From the NCBI RefSeq assembly GCF_020819595.1, contig NZ_JAJHNP010000011.1, positions 248,001 to 312,000 of the forward strand: a DNA stretch of 64,000 nt, written 5' to 3'. Numbering within the stretch: the stretch's first letter is position 1; every line of letters begins with the position of its first letter. This document shows positions 17,153-25,489 of the stretch, piece by piece. This DNA is from Streptomyces barringtoniae. Lineage in GTDB: Bacteria; Actinomycetota; Actinomycetes; Streptomycetales; Streptomycetaceae. Below the pieces are notes generated by a model that was given only the letters and a program-made list of their open reading frames with translations, searched no databases and had not been told where the DNA came from. A program made the translations under genes and the position numbers.

Positions 17153-18013
17153 GTGACCGCACAACTCCTCGACGGCAAGGCCACCGCCGCCGCCATCCGC
17201 CGTGAACTCGCCGAGCGCGTGGCCAAGTTGACCGCCCTGACCGGCCGGCCGCCCGGCCTCGGTACCGTCCTCGTCGGCGACGACCCCGGCAGCCACGCCT
17301 ACGTCGCGGGCAAGCACCGCGACTGCGCGCAGGTCGGCGTCGCCTCCCTCCGCCGCGAACTGCCCGCCGACGCCACCCAGCGACAGGTCGAGGACGTCGT
17401 CGACGAACTCAACGCCGACCCCGCCTGCACCGGCTACATCGTCCAGCTGCCGCTGCCGCGTCACCTGGACGCCAACGCCGTCCTCGCCCGCATGGACCCC
17501 GCCAAGGACGCCGACGGACTCCACCCGGTCAACCTCGGCCGCCTCGTCCTCGGCGTCGACGCCCCGCTGCCCTGCACCCCGCGCGGCATCGTGGAACTGC
17601 TCCGCCGCTACGACGTACCGATCGCCGGAGCCCGGGTGTGCGTGGTCGGCCGCGGCATCACGGTCGGACGGCCCATCGGGCTGCTGCTCACCCGCCGCTC
17701 CGAGAACGCCACCGTCACCCTGTGCCACACCGGAACCAAGGGCCTGGCCTGGCACGTGCGCGAGGCGGACATCGTCGTCGCCGCGGCCGGCTCGCCCGGA
17801 CTGATCACCAAGGACATGCTGCGCCCCGGCGCGGCCGTCCTGGACGTCGGCATCACCCGCACCGAGCACGGGCTCGTCGGCGACATCCACCCGGAGGCCG
17901 CCGAGGTCGCCGGCCGGATCGCCCCGATGCCCGGCGGCGTGGGCCCCATGACCCGAGCGATGCTCCTCGCGAATGTCGTCGAGGCCGCCGAGAGGAACGC
18001 GATCACCGTATGA
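17153..18013 (+). CDS. folD: Bifunctional methylene-THF dehydrogenase/cyclohydrolase
   Basis: FolD (286 residues) oxidises 5,10-methylene-THF to methenyl-THF and hydrolyses it to 10-formyl-THF. The catalytic Tyr-x3-Lys is in YVAGKHRDC. The NADP-binding motif is VVGRGITVGRPIGLLLTRR, and DADGLHPVNLGRL and PMPGGVGPMTRAML are family signatures. GTG 17153 is chosen, 8 bases after AAGGAG. Its stop overlaps the ATG of glyA. Placed between dimethylglycine and sarcosine oxidation, it drains methylene-THF to formyl-THF, which PurU can then hydrolyse. The genome probably has another, housekeeping folD. Confidence 0.93.
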   Translation: MTAQLLDGKATAAAIRRELAERVAKLTALTGRPPGLGTVLVGDDPGSHAYVAGKHRDCAQVGVASLRRELPADATQRQVEDVVDELNADPACTGYIVQLPLPRHLDANAVLARMDPAKDADGLHPVNLGRLVLGVDAPLPCTPRGIVELLRRYDVPIAGARVCVVGRGITVGRPIGLLLTRRSENATVTLCHTGTKGLAWHVREADIVVAAAGSPGLITKDMLRPGAAVLDVGITRTEHGLVGDIHPEAAEVAGRIAPMPGGVGPMTRAMLLANVVEAAERNAITV

Positions 18014-19293
18014 ACGCCCTGAACACCCGCCTCGCGGAGCTTGACCCCGAGGTCCACGAAGCCCTGCTCGCCGAGCTGCACCGGCAGCAGTCCACCCTGG
18101 AGATGATCGCCTCCGAGAACTTCGCGCCCACGGCCGTGATGGAGGCGCAGGGCTCGGTCGCGACCAACAAGTACGCCGAGGGCTACCCCGGCCGTCGCTA
18201 CTACGGCGGCTGCGAACACGTCGACGTCACCGAACGCCTGGCCATAGAGCGCGTGAAGTCCCTCTTCGGGGCGGCCTACGCCAACGTCCAGCCGCACTCG
18301 GGCGCCCAGGCCAACACCGCCGTGTTCTTCGCCCTCCTCCAGCCCGGCGACACGATTCTCGGCCTCGACCTCGCGCACGGCGGCCACCTCACCCACGGCA
18401 TGCGCATCAACTACAGCGGCAAGATGCTCAACGTCGTGCCGTACCACGTCTCCGAGGCGGACAACCTCGTGGACATGGACGAGGTGGAGCGGCTCGCCAA
18501 GGAGCACCGGCCCAAGATGATCATCGCGGGCTGGTCGGCGTACCCCAGACAGCTGGACTTCCCGGCCTTCCGCCGGATCGCCGACGAGGTCGGTGCCCTC
18601 CTCATGGTCGACATGGCCCACTTCGCGGGCCTGGTCGCCGCCGGACTGCACCCGAGCCCCGTCCCGCACGCCCACGTGGTCACCACCACCACGCACAAGA
18701 CACTCGGCGGGCCCCGCGGCGGAGTCATTCTCACCAACGACGCCGGCCTCGCCAAGAAGATCAACTCGGCGGTCTTCCCCGGCATGCAGGGAGGCCCGCT
18801 GGAGCACGTCATCGCCGCCAAGGCCGTCTCCTTCAAGGTCGCCGCCTCGCCCGAGTTCGCCGAGCGCCAGGCCCGCACCCTGGCAGGCGCCCGCATCCTC
18901 GCCGAACGCCTCACCCGGCCCGACGCGGCCGCGGCCGGGGTGAAGGTGCTGACCGGCGGCACCGACGTCCACCTGGTCCTCGTCGACCTGCGGGACTCCG
19001 AACTCGACGGCAAGCGGGCCGAGGACCTGCTGCACGGGATCGGCATCACCGTCAACCGCAACGCCGTCCCCTTCGACCCGCGCCCGCCCATGGTCACCTC
19101 CGGCCTGCGCATCGGCACCCCGGCGCTCGCCACCCGGGGCTTCACCGAGTCGGACTTCGCCGAGGTCGCCGACGTGATCGCGCTGGCCCTCCAGCCCGAG
19201 CCGGACGTGGCCGCCCTGCGCGCCCGCACCGAGGCGCTGGCCGCCGAGCACCCGCTCTACCCGCACCTCTCGCACGACGGAGACGCCCGATGA
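18010..19293 (+). CDS. glyA: Serine hydroxymethyltransferase
   Basis: GlyA (427 residues) is a PLP enzyme that joins glycine and methylene-THF to make serine. The PLP lysine is in TTTTHKTLGGPRGG, and LEMIASENFAP, YAEGYPGRRYYGG and FPGMQGGPLEHV are family hallmarks. It overlaps folD by ATGA and the next gene by ATGA, so the run is co-translated. Here it would take glycine from sarcosine oxidase and one methyl-derived carbon, and pass serine to the dehydratase at 26928. Confidence 0.93.
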   Translation: MNALNTRLAELDPEVHEALLAELHRQQSTLEMIASENFAPTAVMEAQGSVATNKYAEGYPGRRYYGGCEHVDVTERLAIERVKSLFGAAYANVQPHSGAQANTAVFFALLQPGDTILGLDLAHGGHLTHGMRINYSGKMLNVVPYHVSEADNLVDMDEVERLAKEHRPKMIIAGWSAYPRQLDFPAFRRIADEVGALLMVDMAHFAGLVAAGLHPSPVPHAHVVTTTTHKTLGGPRGGVILTNDAGLAKKINSAVFPGMQGGPLEHVIAAKAVSFKVAASPEFAERQARTLAGARILAERLTRPDAAAAGVKVLTGGTDVHLVLVDLRDSELDGKRAEDLLHGIGITVNRNAVPFDPRPPMVTSGLRIGTPALATRGFTESDFAEVADVIALALQPEPDVAALRARTEALAAEHPLYPHLSHDGDAR

Positions 19294-20522
19294 GCCCCCG
19301 CACCCCCGGCGCCGACCTGCCCGACCACCCGGACTGGCTCTGGCGCACCCCCGCGCCCAAGCGGTCGTACGACGTGGTGATCGTGGGCGGCGGCGGCCAC
19401 GGTCTGGCCACCGCCCACTACCTGGCGAAGAACCACGGCATCACCAACGTCGCGGTCCTGGAGAAGGGCTGGCTCGCGGGCGGCAACATGGCCCGCAACA
19501 CCACGATCATCCGCTCCAACTACCTGTGGGACGAGAGCGCGGGCATCTACGAGCACGCGCTCAAGCTGTGGGAGGGGCTGGAGGAGGAGCTCGACTACCC
19601 GATCCTCTTCTCCCAGCGCGGCGTGCTGAACCTCGCCCACAGCCTGCAGGACGTCCGCGACAGCGTCCGCCGGGTCGAGGCCAACCGGCTCAACGGCGTC
19701 GACGCCGAGTGGCTCGACGCCGACCAGGTCAAAGAGGTCTGCCCGATCGTCAACACCTCACCCGACGTGCGCTACCCGGTCCTCGGCGGCACCTACCAGC
19801 CGCGCGCCGGCATCGCCAAGCACGACTACGTGGCCTGGGGCTTCGCCCGCTCAGCGGACGCCGCCGGCATCGACATCATCCAGAACTGCGAGGTCACCGG
19901 CCTGGACATGGCCGGCGGCCGGGTGGTCGGCGTACAGACCACGCTCGGCCCGATCGCCGCGGGCAAGGTGGCCCTGTGCTCGGCCGGCCACACCTCGGTC
20001 CTGGCCGCCATGGCGGGCATCGAACTGCCGCTGCAGAGCCACCCGTTGCAGGCCCTGGTCTCCGAACTCCTGGAGCCGGTGCACCCGACCGTGGTGATGT
20101 CCAACGCCGTCCATGTGTACGTCAGCCAGGCGCACAAGGGCGAACTGGTGATGGGCGCCGGCATCGACGCCTACAACTCCTACACCCAGCGCGGCGCGTT
20201 CCACATCATCGAGGACCAGATGTCGGCGGCCCTGGAACTCTTCCCCGTCTTCGCCCGCGCCCACGTGCTGCGCACCTGGGGCGGCATCGTCGACGTCAGC
20301 CCCGACGCCTCGCCCATCGTCGGCCTCACCCCGGTCGACAACCTCTATCTCAACTGCGGCTGGGGGACAGGCGGTTTCAAGGCCACCCCGGGTGTCGGCT
20401 GGGTCTACGCCCACACCATCGCCCACGACACCCCGCACGCCCTGAACGCCCCCTTCTCGCTCGACCGTTTCACCACCGGCGCGCTCGTCGACGAGCACGG
20501 CGCTGCCGCGGTGGCCCACTAG
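19290..20522 (+). CDS. soxB: Sarcosine oxidase subunit beta
   Basis: The beta subunit (410 residues) of heterotetrameric sarcosine oxidase holds the FAD at which sarcosine is oxidised. It has the Rossmann motif YDVVIVGGGGHGLATAHYLA. His178 in GIAKHDYVAW matches the histidine that carries covalent FMN in the Corynebacterium and Stenotrophomonas enzymes. RSNYLWDE is a further family motif. The ATG overlaps the glyA stop. The delta/alpha fusion begins 11 bases after its stop. Confidence 0.92.
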   Translation: MSPRTPGADLPDHPDWLWRTPAPKRSYDVVIVGGGGHGLATAHYLAKNHGITNVAVLEKGWLAGGNMARNTTIIRSNYLWDESAGIYEHALKLWEGLEEELDYPILFSQRGVLNLAHSLQDVRDSVRRVEANRLNGVDAEWLDADQVKEVCPIVNTSPDVRYPVLGGTYQPRAGIAKHDYVAWGFARSADAAGIDIIQNCEVTGLDMAGGRVVGVQTTLGPIAAGKVALCSAGHTSVLAAMAGIELPLQSHPLQALVSELLEPVHPTVVMSNAVHVYVSQAHKGELVMGAGIDAYNSYTQRGAFHIIEDQMSAALELFPVFARAHVLRTWGGIVDVSPDASPIVGLTPVDNLYLNCGWGTGGFKATPGVGWVYAHTIAHDTPHALNAPFSLDRFTTGALVDEHGAAAVAH

Positions 20523-20533
20523 GGAGCCGAACC

Positions 20534-23500
20534 ATGCTGCTGATCCCCTGCCCGTGGTGCGGGCCCCGTGACGAGGCCGAGTTCCACTACGGCGGCCAGG
20601 CCCACGTCCCCTACCCCGAGGACCCCGCCGCCCTCAGCGACGCGGAGTGGGCGCGCTACCTGTTCTTCCGCGACAACCCCAAGGGCCCGTTCGCCGAGCG
20701 GTGGAGCCACGCGGCAGGCTGCCGCCGGTGGTTCAACGCGGTGCGGGACACGGCGACCAACGAGGTCCTCGCCGTTTACAGGATGGGGGAGTCGCGTCCG
20801 GAGACGGTGGAGCCGCGTCCGGTGACTTCTCAGCCGGCTTCGGCTGTATCAGCCCGTCCGGGGGTAGGCCCTCTGGGGGTGTTCGAGGACGAGGCCCATC
20901 AGGCCGAAGGAGGGCCCGGGGCCGAAGGGGCGGAGCCCCTTCAGGGCGGGACGGGTGGGGGCGGCGGGGCCGAACCATTCCGCACCCCCACCGGCGGCCG
21001 AATCGACCGGGACGCCCCCCTCGCCTTCACCTTCGACGGCATCGCATACCGGGGCCGCCGGGGCGACACCCTGGCCTCCGCCCTCCTGGCCAACGGCGTC
21101 ATCCAGGCCGCCACCAGCATCAGGTTCGGCCGGCCCCGCGGCATCTTCTCGGCCGGTGTGGAGGAACCCAACGCGGTCGTCCAGATCGAGGAGCCCTTCC
21201 CCGAGCCCATGCTCCCCGCCACGACCGTCGAGCTCTACGACGGCCTGGTCGCGAGCAGCCTCCCGGGCCAGGGCCGGCTCGCCACCGAACCCGACCCCGC
21301 CCGCTACGACGCCGTACACGCACACTGCGACCTCCTGGTCGTCGGCGCGGGCCCGGCCGGCCTGGCCGCCGCCGCGGCGGCAGCGCACACCGGTGCACGC
21401 GTCATCCTCGCCGACGACCAGCCGGAGCCCGGCGGCAGCCTGCTCGGCACCGGCGAGCACCTCGACTGGGTCCTGGCGACGCGCGCACGGCTCGAAGCGG
21501 CCCCCGAGGTGCGCGTCCTGCGCCGCACCACCGTCTTCGGCCACTACGACGACAACCACCTCCTCGCCGTCGAGCACCGCACCAACCACCTCGGCGCCGA
21601 TGCCCCGGCGAACGTCTCCCGCGAGCGGGTCTGGCGGATCCGGGCGCGGCGCGTGGTCCTCGCGACCGGCGCCCACGAGCGTTCGCTGGCGTTCGGCGAC
21701 AACGACCGTCCCGGCGTGATGCTGGCCTCCTCCGCCCGGACCTACCTCCACCGGTACGCCGTGCTGCCCGGCCGGCACGCGGTCGTGTTCACCACCAACG
21801 ACAGCGCCTACGCCGCCGCACTCGACCTGGCGGCGGCGGGCGTGGACATCGCCGCGATCGTCGACACCCGGCCCGAGCCGGGCGAGTGGGCCGAGCGTGC
21901 CCGGTCCGCCGGGATCGAGGTGCTGGCCGGGCACGCGGTCACCGGCACGGAGGGCGGGGCCCGCCTCACCGCCGTGACGGTGGCCCCGTACGGGGAGTCC
22001 GCCGGAGAGGGGCAGTCCACCGGACAGCGGGAGTTCGCCGTCGACCTGCTCCTCGTCTCCGGCGGCTGGAACCCGGTCGCGCACCTGTTCAGCCAGTCGG
22101 GCGGCAAGCTCCGTCACGACGACGTGCTCGGCACGTTCGTGCCCGACAGCGGCCGTCAGGCGGTGGAGGTCGCGGGCAGCGCGAACGGTGCCTTCGGCCT
22201 CGCCGCGGTCCTCGCACAGGGCGCGGCGGCCGGCGCCCGGGCCGTCGAGGCGGAGGGCTACACGGCCGGGACACCCGCCCTCCCGGCCGTGGCCGCCCAG
22301 CCGTACACCCCGCCCACGCAGGTCTTCACCATCCCGACCGGCACCGGCGCCCCCCGGTTCGTCGACCTCCAGCGCGACGTCACGGTCGACGACCTGGCGC
22401 GGGCGACGGGCGCGGGCCTGCGCTCGGTGGAGCACACCAAGCGCTACACCACCGCCGGCACCGGGGGCGACCAGGGCAGGACGGCCGGCGTGCTGGCGAG
22501 CGGGGTCGTCGCCGAACTCCTCGGCGTGGACATCTCGGCGCTCGGCCTGCCGACCTTCCGGCCGCCGTACACCCCGGTCTCCTTCGCCGCCCTCGCGGGT
22601 CGCGACCGTGGCGCGCTGAGCGACCCGGTCCGTACGACGGCCCTGCACGAGTGGCACGTGGGGCACGGCGCGCTGTTCGAGAACGTCGGCCAGTGGAAGC
22701 GGCCCTGGTACTACCCCCAGGACGGCGAGGACATGGAGACCGCCGTGCTGCGCGAGTGCCGTGCCGCCCGCGAGGGCGTGGCCTTCATGGACGCCTCCAC
22801 CCTCGGCAAGATCGACGTGCAGGGCCCGGACGCGGCGCTCTTCCTCGACCTGCTCTACACCAACATGATGAGCACCCTGAAGGTCGGCATGATCCGCTAC
22901 GGCGTGATGTGCCGCCTGGACGGGATGGTCTTCGACGACGGCACGGTCATCCGGCTCGCCCGGGACCGCTTCCTGGTCACCACCACGACCGGCAACGCGG
23001 CGGCCGTCCTGGACTGGATGGAGGAGTGGCTGCAGACCGAGTGGCCCGAACTGCAGGTCCACTGCACCTCGGTCACCGAGCAGTGGGCCACCGTTGCCCT
23101 CGTCGGCCCGCGCTCCCGTGCGGTGCTCGGTTCGATCGCACCCCAACTGGCCGTGAGCAACGAGGACTTCCCGTTCATGGCGTGGCGGGACACGACCGTC
23201 GCCGGCCTCGACGCGCGCGTGTGCCGGATCAGCTTCTCCGGCGAACTCGCCTACGAGATCAACGTGTCGCCGTGGGACGCCCTCGCCCTGTGGGAGGCGC
23301 TGTACGAGGCCGGGTCCCCGTACGGCATCACCCCGTACGGCACCGAGACCATGCACGTCCTCCGCGCCGAGAAGGGCTACCCGATCGTCGGCCAGGACAC
23401 CGACGGCACGGTCACCCCGCAGGACCTCGGCATGGGCTGGGCGGTGTCGAAGAAGAAGCCCGACTTCATCGGCAAGCGCTCCTACGGCCGCCCCGACACC

Positions 23501-23803
23501 GTCCGCCCCGACCGCAAGCACCTCGTCGGGCTCCTCCCCGAGGACCCGGCCGTCTTCCTCCCGGAGGGCACGCACCTGGTCGCCGACGGCGAACTGCCCG
23601 CCCCGCCCGTGCCGATGCTCGGCCATGTCACCTCCAGCTACCGGAGCGCGGCGCTCGGCCGGACCTTCGCACTGGCCCTGATCAAGGGCGGCCGGGACCG
23701 GATCGGCGACCGTCTCTTCGCACCCGTCGGCGACCGGCTGGTCCCGGTGACCGTCGCAAGCCCCGTCCTCTACGACCCCGAGGGAGCCCGCCGCGATGGC
23801 TGA
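20534..23803 (+). CDS. soxDA: Sarcosine oxidase delta-alpha fusion (SoxD-SoxA in one frame)
   Basis: The frame encodes 1089 residues with no stop between two subunits that are normally separate. Residues 1-89 are SoxD, with zinc ligands C6, C9 (CPWC), H59 and C63 (HAAGC). Residues from about 148 are SoxA: a ferredoxin-like start (GRIDRDAPLAFTFDG, GDTLASALLANGV), an NAD domain with LLVVGAGPAGLAAAAAAA, and a GcvT-type folate domain (residues about 720-1089). The linker (about 90-147) is Gly/Pro/Glu-rich and unlike sarcosine oxidase. Its DNA looks like a Streptomyces intergenic repeat. A GTG at 20879 could restart SoxA. The soxG start overlaps its end by 8 bases. Sequencing error or a lost stop are alternatives. 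Confidence 0.85.
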   Translation: MLLIPCPWCGPRDEAEFHYGGQAHVPYPEDPAALSDAEWARYLFFRDNPKGPFAERWSHAAGCRRWFNAVRDTATNEVLAVYRMGESRPETVEPRPVTSQPASAVSARPGVGPLGVFEDEAHQAEGGPGAEGAEPLQGGTGGGGGAEPFRTPTGGRIDRDAPLAFTFDGIAYRGRRGDTLASALLANGVIQAATSIRFGRPRGIFSAGVEEPNAVVQIEEPFPEPMLPATTVELYDGLVASSLPGQGRLATEPDPARYDAVHAHCDLLVVGAGPAGLAAAAAAAHTGARVILADDQPEPGGSLLGTGEHLDWVLATRARLEAAPEVRVLRRTTVFGHYDDNHLLAVEHRTNHLGADAPANVSRERVWRIRARRVVLATGAHERSLAFGDNDRPGVMLASSARTYLHRYAVLPGRHAVVFTTNDSAYAAALDLAAAGVDIAAIVDTRPEPGEWAERARSAGIEVLAGHAVTGTEGGARLTAVTVAPYGESAGEGQSTGQREFAVDLLLVSGGWNPVAHLFSQSGGKLRHDDVLGTFVPDSGRQAVEVAGSANGAFGLAAVLAQGAAAGARAVEAEGYTAGTPALPAVAAQPYTPPTQVFTIPTGTGAPRFVDLQRDVTVDDLARATGAGLRSVEHTKRYTTAGTGGDQGRTAGVLASGVVAELLGVDISALGLPTFRPPYTPVSFAALAGRDRGALSDPVRTTALHEWHVGHGALFENVGQWKRPWYYPQDGEDMETAVLRECRAAREGVAFMDASTLGKIDVQGPDAALFLDLLYTNMMSTLKVGMIRYGVMCRLDGMVFDDGTVIRLARDRFLVTTTTGNAAAVLDWMEEWLQTEWPELQVHCTSVTEQWATVALVGPRSRAVLGSIAPQLAVSNEDFPFMAWRDTTVAGLDARVCRISFSGELAYEINVSPWDALALWEALYEAGSPYGITPYGTETMHVLRAEKGYPIVGQDTDGTVTPQDLGMGWAVSKKKPDFIGKRSYGRPDTVRPDRKHLVGLLPEDPAVFLPEGTHLVADGELPAPPVPMLGHVTSSYRSAALGRTFALALIKGGRDRIGDRLFAPVGDRLVPVTVASPVLYDPEGARRDG
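20850..20969. repeat. GC-rich repeat-like element inside the SoxD-SoxA linker
   Basis: The stretch starts with CAGCCCGTCCGG, runs through TTCGAGGACGAGGCC and the hairpin AAGGGGC-GGA-GCCCCTT (20925-20941), and ends GGGACGGGTGGGGGCGGCGG. From memory this pattern matches a sequence scattered between genes in many Streptomyces genomes; I cannot search for it here. It sits exactly where soxD should end and soxA should begin, and keeps the frame open. Confidence 0.6.
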
Positions 23804-24398
23804 CACCGCCCTGACCGCACGGCAGCGCAGCCCCCTGGCCGACGCCGCCCACCGCCTGGCCGCCGCGACGCGCTCCTCCCGGGGCGCGATCCGCCTGGCC
23901 GAACTCCCCTTCCTGGCCCAGGTGAACGTCCGCCTCGACGCCAAGGGCCCGGCGGCGGACGCCGTCGGACTCGCCCTGGGACTCCAACTGCCCCTGGAAC
24001 CCAACACCGTCGTGCACGCGGGGGACGTGACCGCGGTGTGGCTTGGCCCCGACGAATGGCTGGTGGTCGGCAGGCGGGGCACCGAGCGGGACCTGGAGAG
24101 CCGGATCCGCTCGGCGGCGGCGGACGAACCGGTCTCCGTCACCGACGTCTCGGCCCAGCGCACCACCCTGCTGGTCGCCGGGCCCCGCGCCCGCGACCTG
24201 CTGGCCCACGGCTGCGCGCTGGACCTGCACCCGCGTGCCTTCGGCCCCGGTCGCTGCGCCCAGACGACGCTGGCCCGCACCCAGGTCGTCCTGGTGGCCC
24301 GCGACGAGCCCAGGGCCGGCTTCTGGGTGCTGGTGCGCTCCTCCTTCGCCGGCTACCTGGCGGACTGGCTCCTGGACGCGGCCGTCGAGTACCGGTGA
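23796..24398 (+). CDS. soxG: Sarcosine oxidase subunit gamma
   Basis: SoxG (200 residues) is the gamma subunit of heterotetrameric sarcosine oxidase. It has the family features GPDEWLVV and SVTDVSAQRTTLLVAGPRARDLLAHGCALDLHP. It overlaps the SoxA frame by 8 bases, with GGAG upstream of its ATG. It completes the BDAG set, which produces glycine, hydrogen peroxide and methylene-THF from sarcosine. Confidence 0.9.
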   Translation: MADTALTARQRSPLADAAHRLAAATRSSRGAIRLAELPFLAQVNVRLDAKGPAADAVGLALGLQLPLEPNTVVHAGDVTAVWLGPDEWLVVGRRGTERDLESRIRSAAADEPVSVTDVSAQRTTLLVAGPRARDLLAHGCALDLHPRAFGPGRCAQTTLARTQVVLVARDEPRAGFWVLVRSSFAGYLADWLLDAAVEYR

Positions 24399-24430
24399 GC
24401 GGCCCGGCAGGGCGGCGGAGCCGACTCGGA

Positions 24431-24465
24431 GGTGCCGGGCAGACGCGGACAGCCGGCCCGGCACC
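24431..24465. terminator. Hairpin after the sarcosine oxidase operon
   Basis: GGTGCCGGGC (24431-24440) pairs perfectly with GCCCGGCACC (24456-24465) around a 15-nt loop. It lies between the convergent soxG and IclR copy 2. Confidence 0.5.
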
Positions 24466-24563
24466 GCCGTTCCCCGGCCGGTTTCGGCGACCGCGCACGA
24501 ACAACTGGGAGTTCAGGGATGCGGGCGAAGGCCCACTGCGACGACGACGTCGATGAACGGGCC

Positions 24564-25361
24564 TCAGCCCGCGTAGCCCATCCGGTGGCTGATCTCCTCC
24601 GCACCCTTGATCAGCAGGGGCGCCAGCTCGTGGATTCGCTCCTCGGTGAAGCGGTAGGCGGGGCCGGAGGCGCTGAGGGCGGCGATGACCTCGCCGTGGT
24701 GGGAACGGATCGGGGCCGCCATGGCGTGCAGCCCGATCTCGAGCTCCTCCAGCGTCACCGCGTATCCGCGTTCGCGCGCCTCGGTGAGGTTCTTCTCCAG
24801 CTTCGTCCGGGCGGTCAGGGTGCGCGGGGTGTGCTTCTGCAGCCCGGAGGCCGCGAGCACCTCGGCACGCTCCTCCGCCGGCAGGTGTGCGAGCAGGATC
24901 TTGCCGCTGGACGTGGCATGCACCGGGGTGAGCTGCCCGACCCAGTTGTGGGTGCCGACGGCGCCCGGTCCGCGCACCTGGTACAGGTTGACGGCGTAGT
25001 GCTCCTGGAGGACGGCGATGTTGACGGTCTCGCCGATCTCCTCGCTGAGCCGCTCGCACACCTCCCGGCCCTGCTGTGTGATGTCGAGCCGGCCCGTGAC
25101 CGCGCCGGCCAGGCGTACGATGCCGAAGCCGAGCCGGTACTTGCCGCGCTCCGCGGCCTGCTCGACCAGACCACGTGCCTCCAGCGCGCCGAGCAGACGG
25201 AACGCGGTCGACTTGTGCACGTCGATCTCGGCGGCGACCTCGCTGACACCCGCCTCGCCGCGCTGGGCGAGGATCTCCAGGACGCTGACGGCACGGTCGA
25301 CGGACTGCACCCCGCTCACCGCCGGTGCAGCTGTTTCGCTATCTGCGGCGTAGTTGCTCAT
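24564..25361 (-). CDS. IclR-family transcriptional regulator, copy 2
   Basis: This regulator has 265 residues, exactly as long as copy 1 at 5358 and close to it along the whole length. The winged-helix recognition region VSEVAAEIDVHKSTAFRLLG is the same in both. The differences cluster in the N-terminal tail and the effector domain. The start is the ATG complementary to 25359-25361, beneath an operator dyad. The open frame continues far upstream without a stop, but that part is a shadow of purU. The shared DNA-binding helix predicts that both copies read the same operators while perhaps sensing different effectors. Confidence 0.9.
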   Translation of the reverse strand: MSNYAADSETAAPAVSGVQSVDRAVSVLEILAQRGEAGVSEVAAEIDVHKSTAFRLLGALEARGLVEQAAERGKYRLGFGIVRLAGAVTGRLDITQQGREVCERLSEEIGETVNIAVLQEHYAVNLYQVRGPGAVGTHNWVGQLTPVHATSSGKILLAHLPAEERAEVLAASGLQKHTPRTLTARTKLEKNLTEARERGYAVTLEELEIGLHAMAAPIRSHHGEVIAALSASGPAYRFTEERIHELAPLLIKGAEEISHRMGYAG

Positions 25362-25378
25362 AGCGCAACTATACGCAA
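25354..25378 (-). promoter_or_regulatory. Operator over the start codon of IclR copy 2
   Basis: TTGCT-CATAG-CGCAA at 25354-25368 matches the island motif with one mismatch; AGTTGC and GCAACT form 6-bp arms around it. A further CGCAA half-site follows at 25374, one helical turn on. The regulator's start codon lies inside, implying autoregulation. Confidence 0.55.
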
Positions 25379-25429
25379 TGCCGTCCCATGCGGCCCGTGC
25401 GTCGCGGAGGAAGGGTAGGGGGAGGCTAT

Positions 25430-25459
25430 ACGACGGCTCCCCGGGAGGGGAGCCGTCGT
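25430..25459 (-). terminator. Terminator after purU
   Basis: ACGACGGCTCCCC (25430-25442) pairs perfectly with GGGGAGCCGTCGT (25447-25459) with a GGGA tetraloop. It lies 31 bases beyond the purU stop on the minus strand and upstream of IclR copy 2. Confidence 0.8.
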
Positions 25460-25489
25460 CGGCGGTTCGGCGGGCCGCGCTGGGCGGTG

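Noticed and set aside
14641..17226. An 861-codon minus-strand frame opposite dimethylglycine dehydrogenase
   Set aside because: No domain, biased composition; explained by the coding strand.
20849..24280. A 1143-codon open frame on the minus strand opposite the sarcosine oxidase genes
   Set aside because: It is an antisense shadow caused by extreme GC at third positions; it has no recognisable domain, and the forward frame encodes clear SoxD, SoxA and SoxG.
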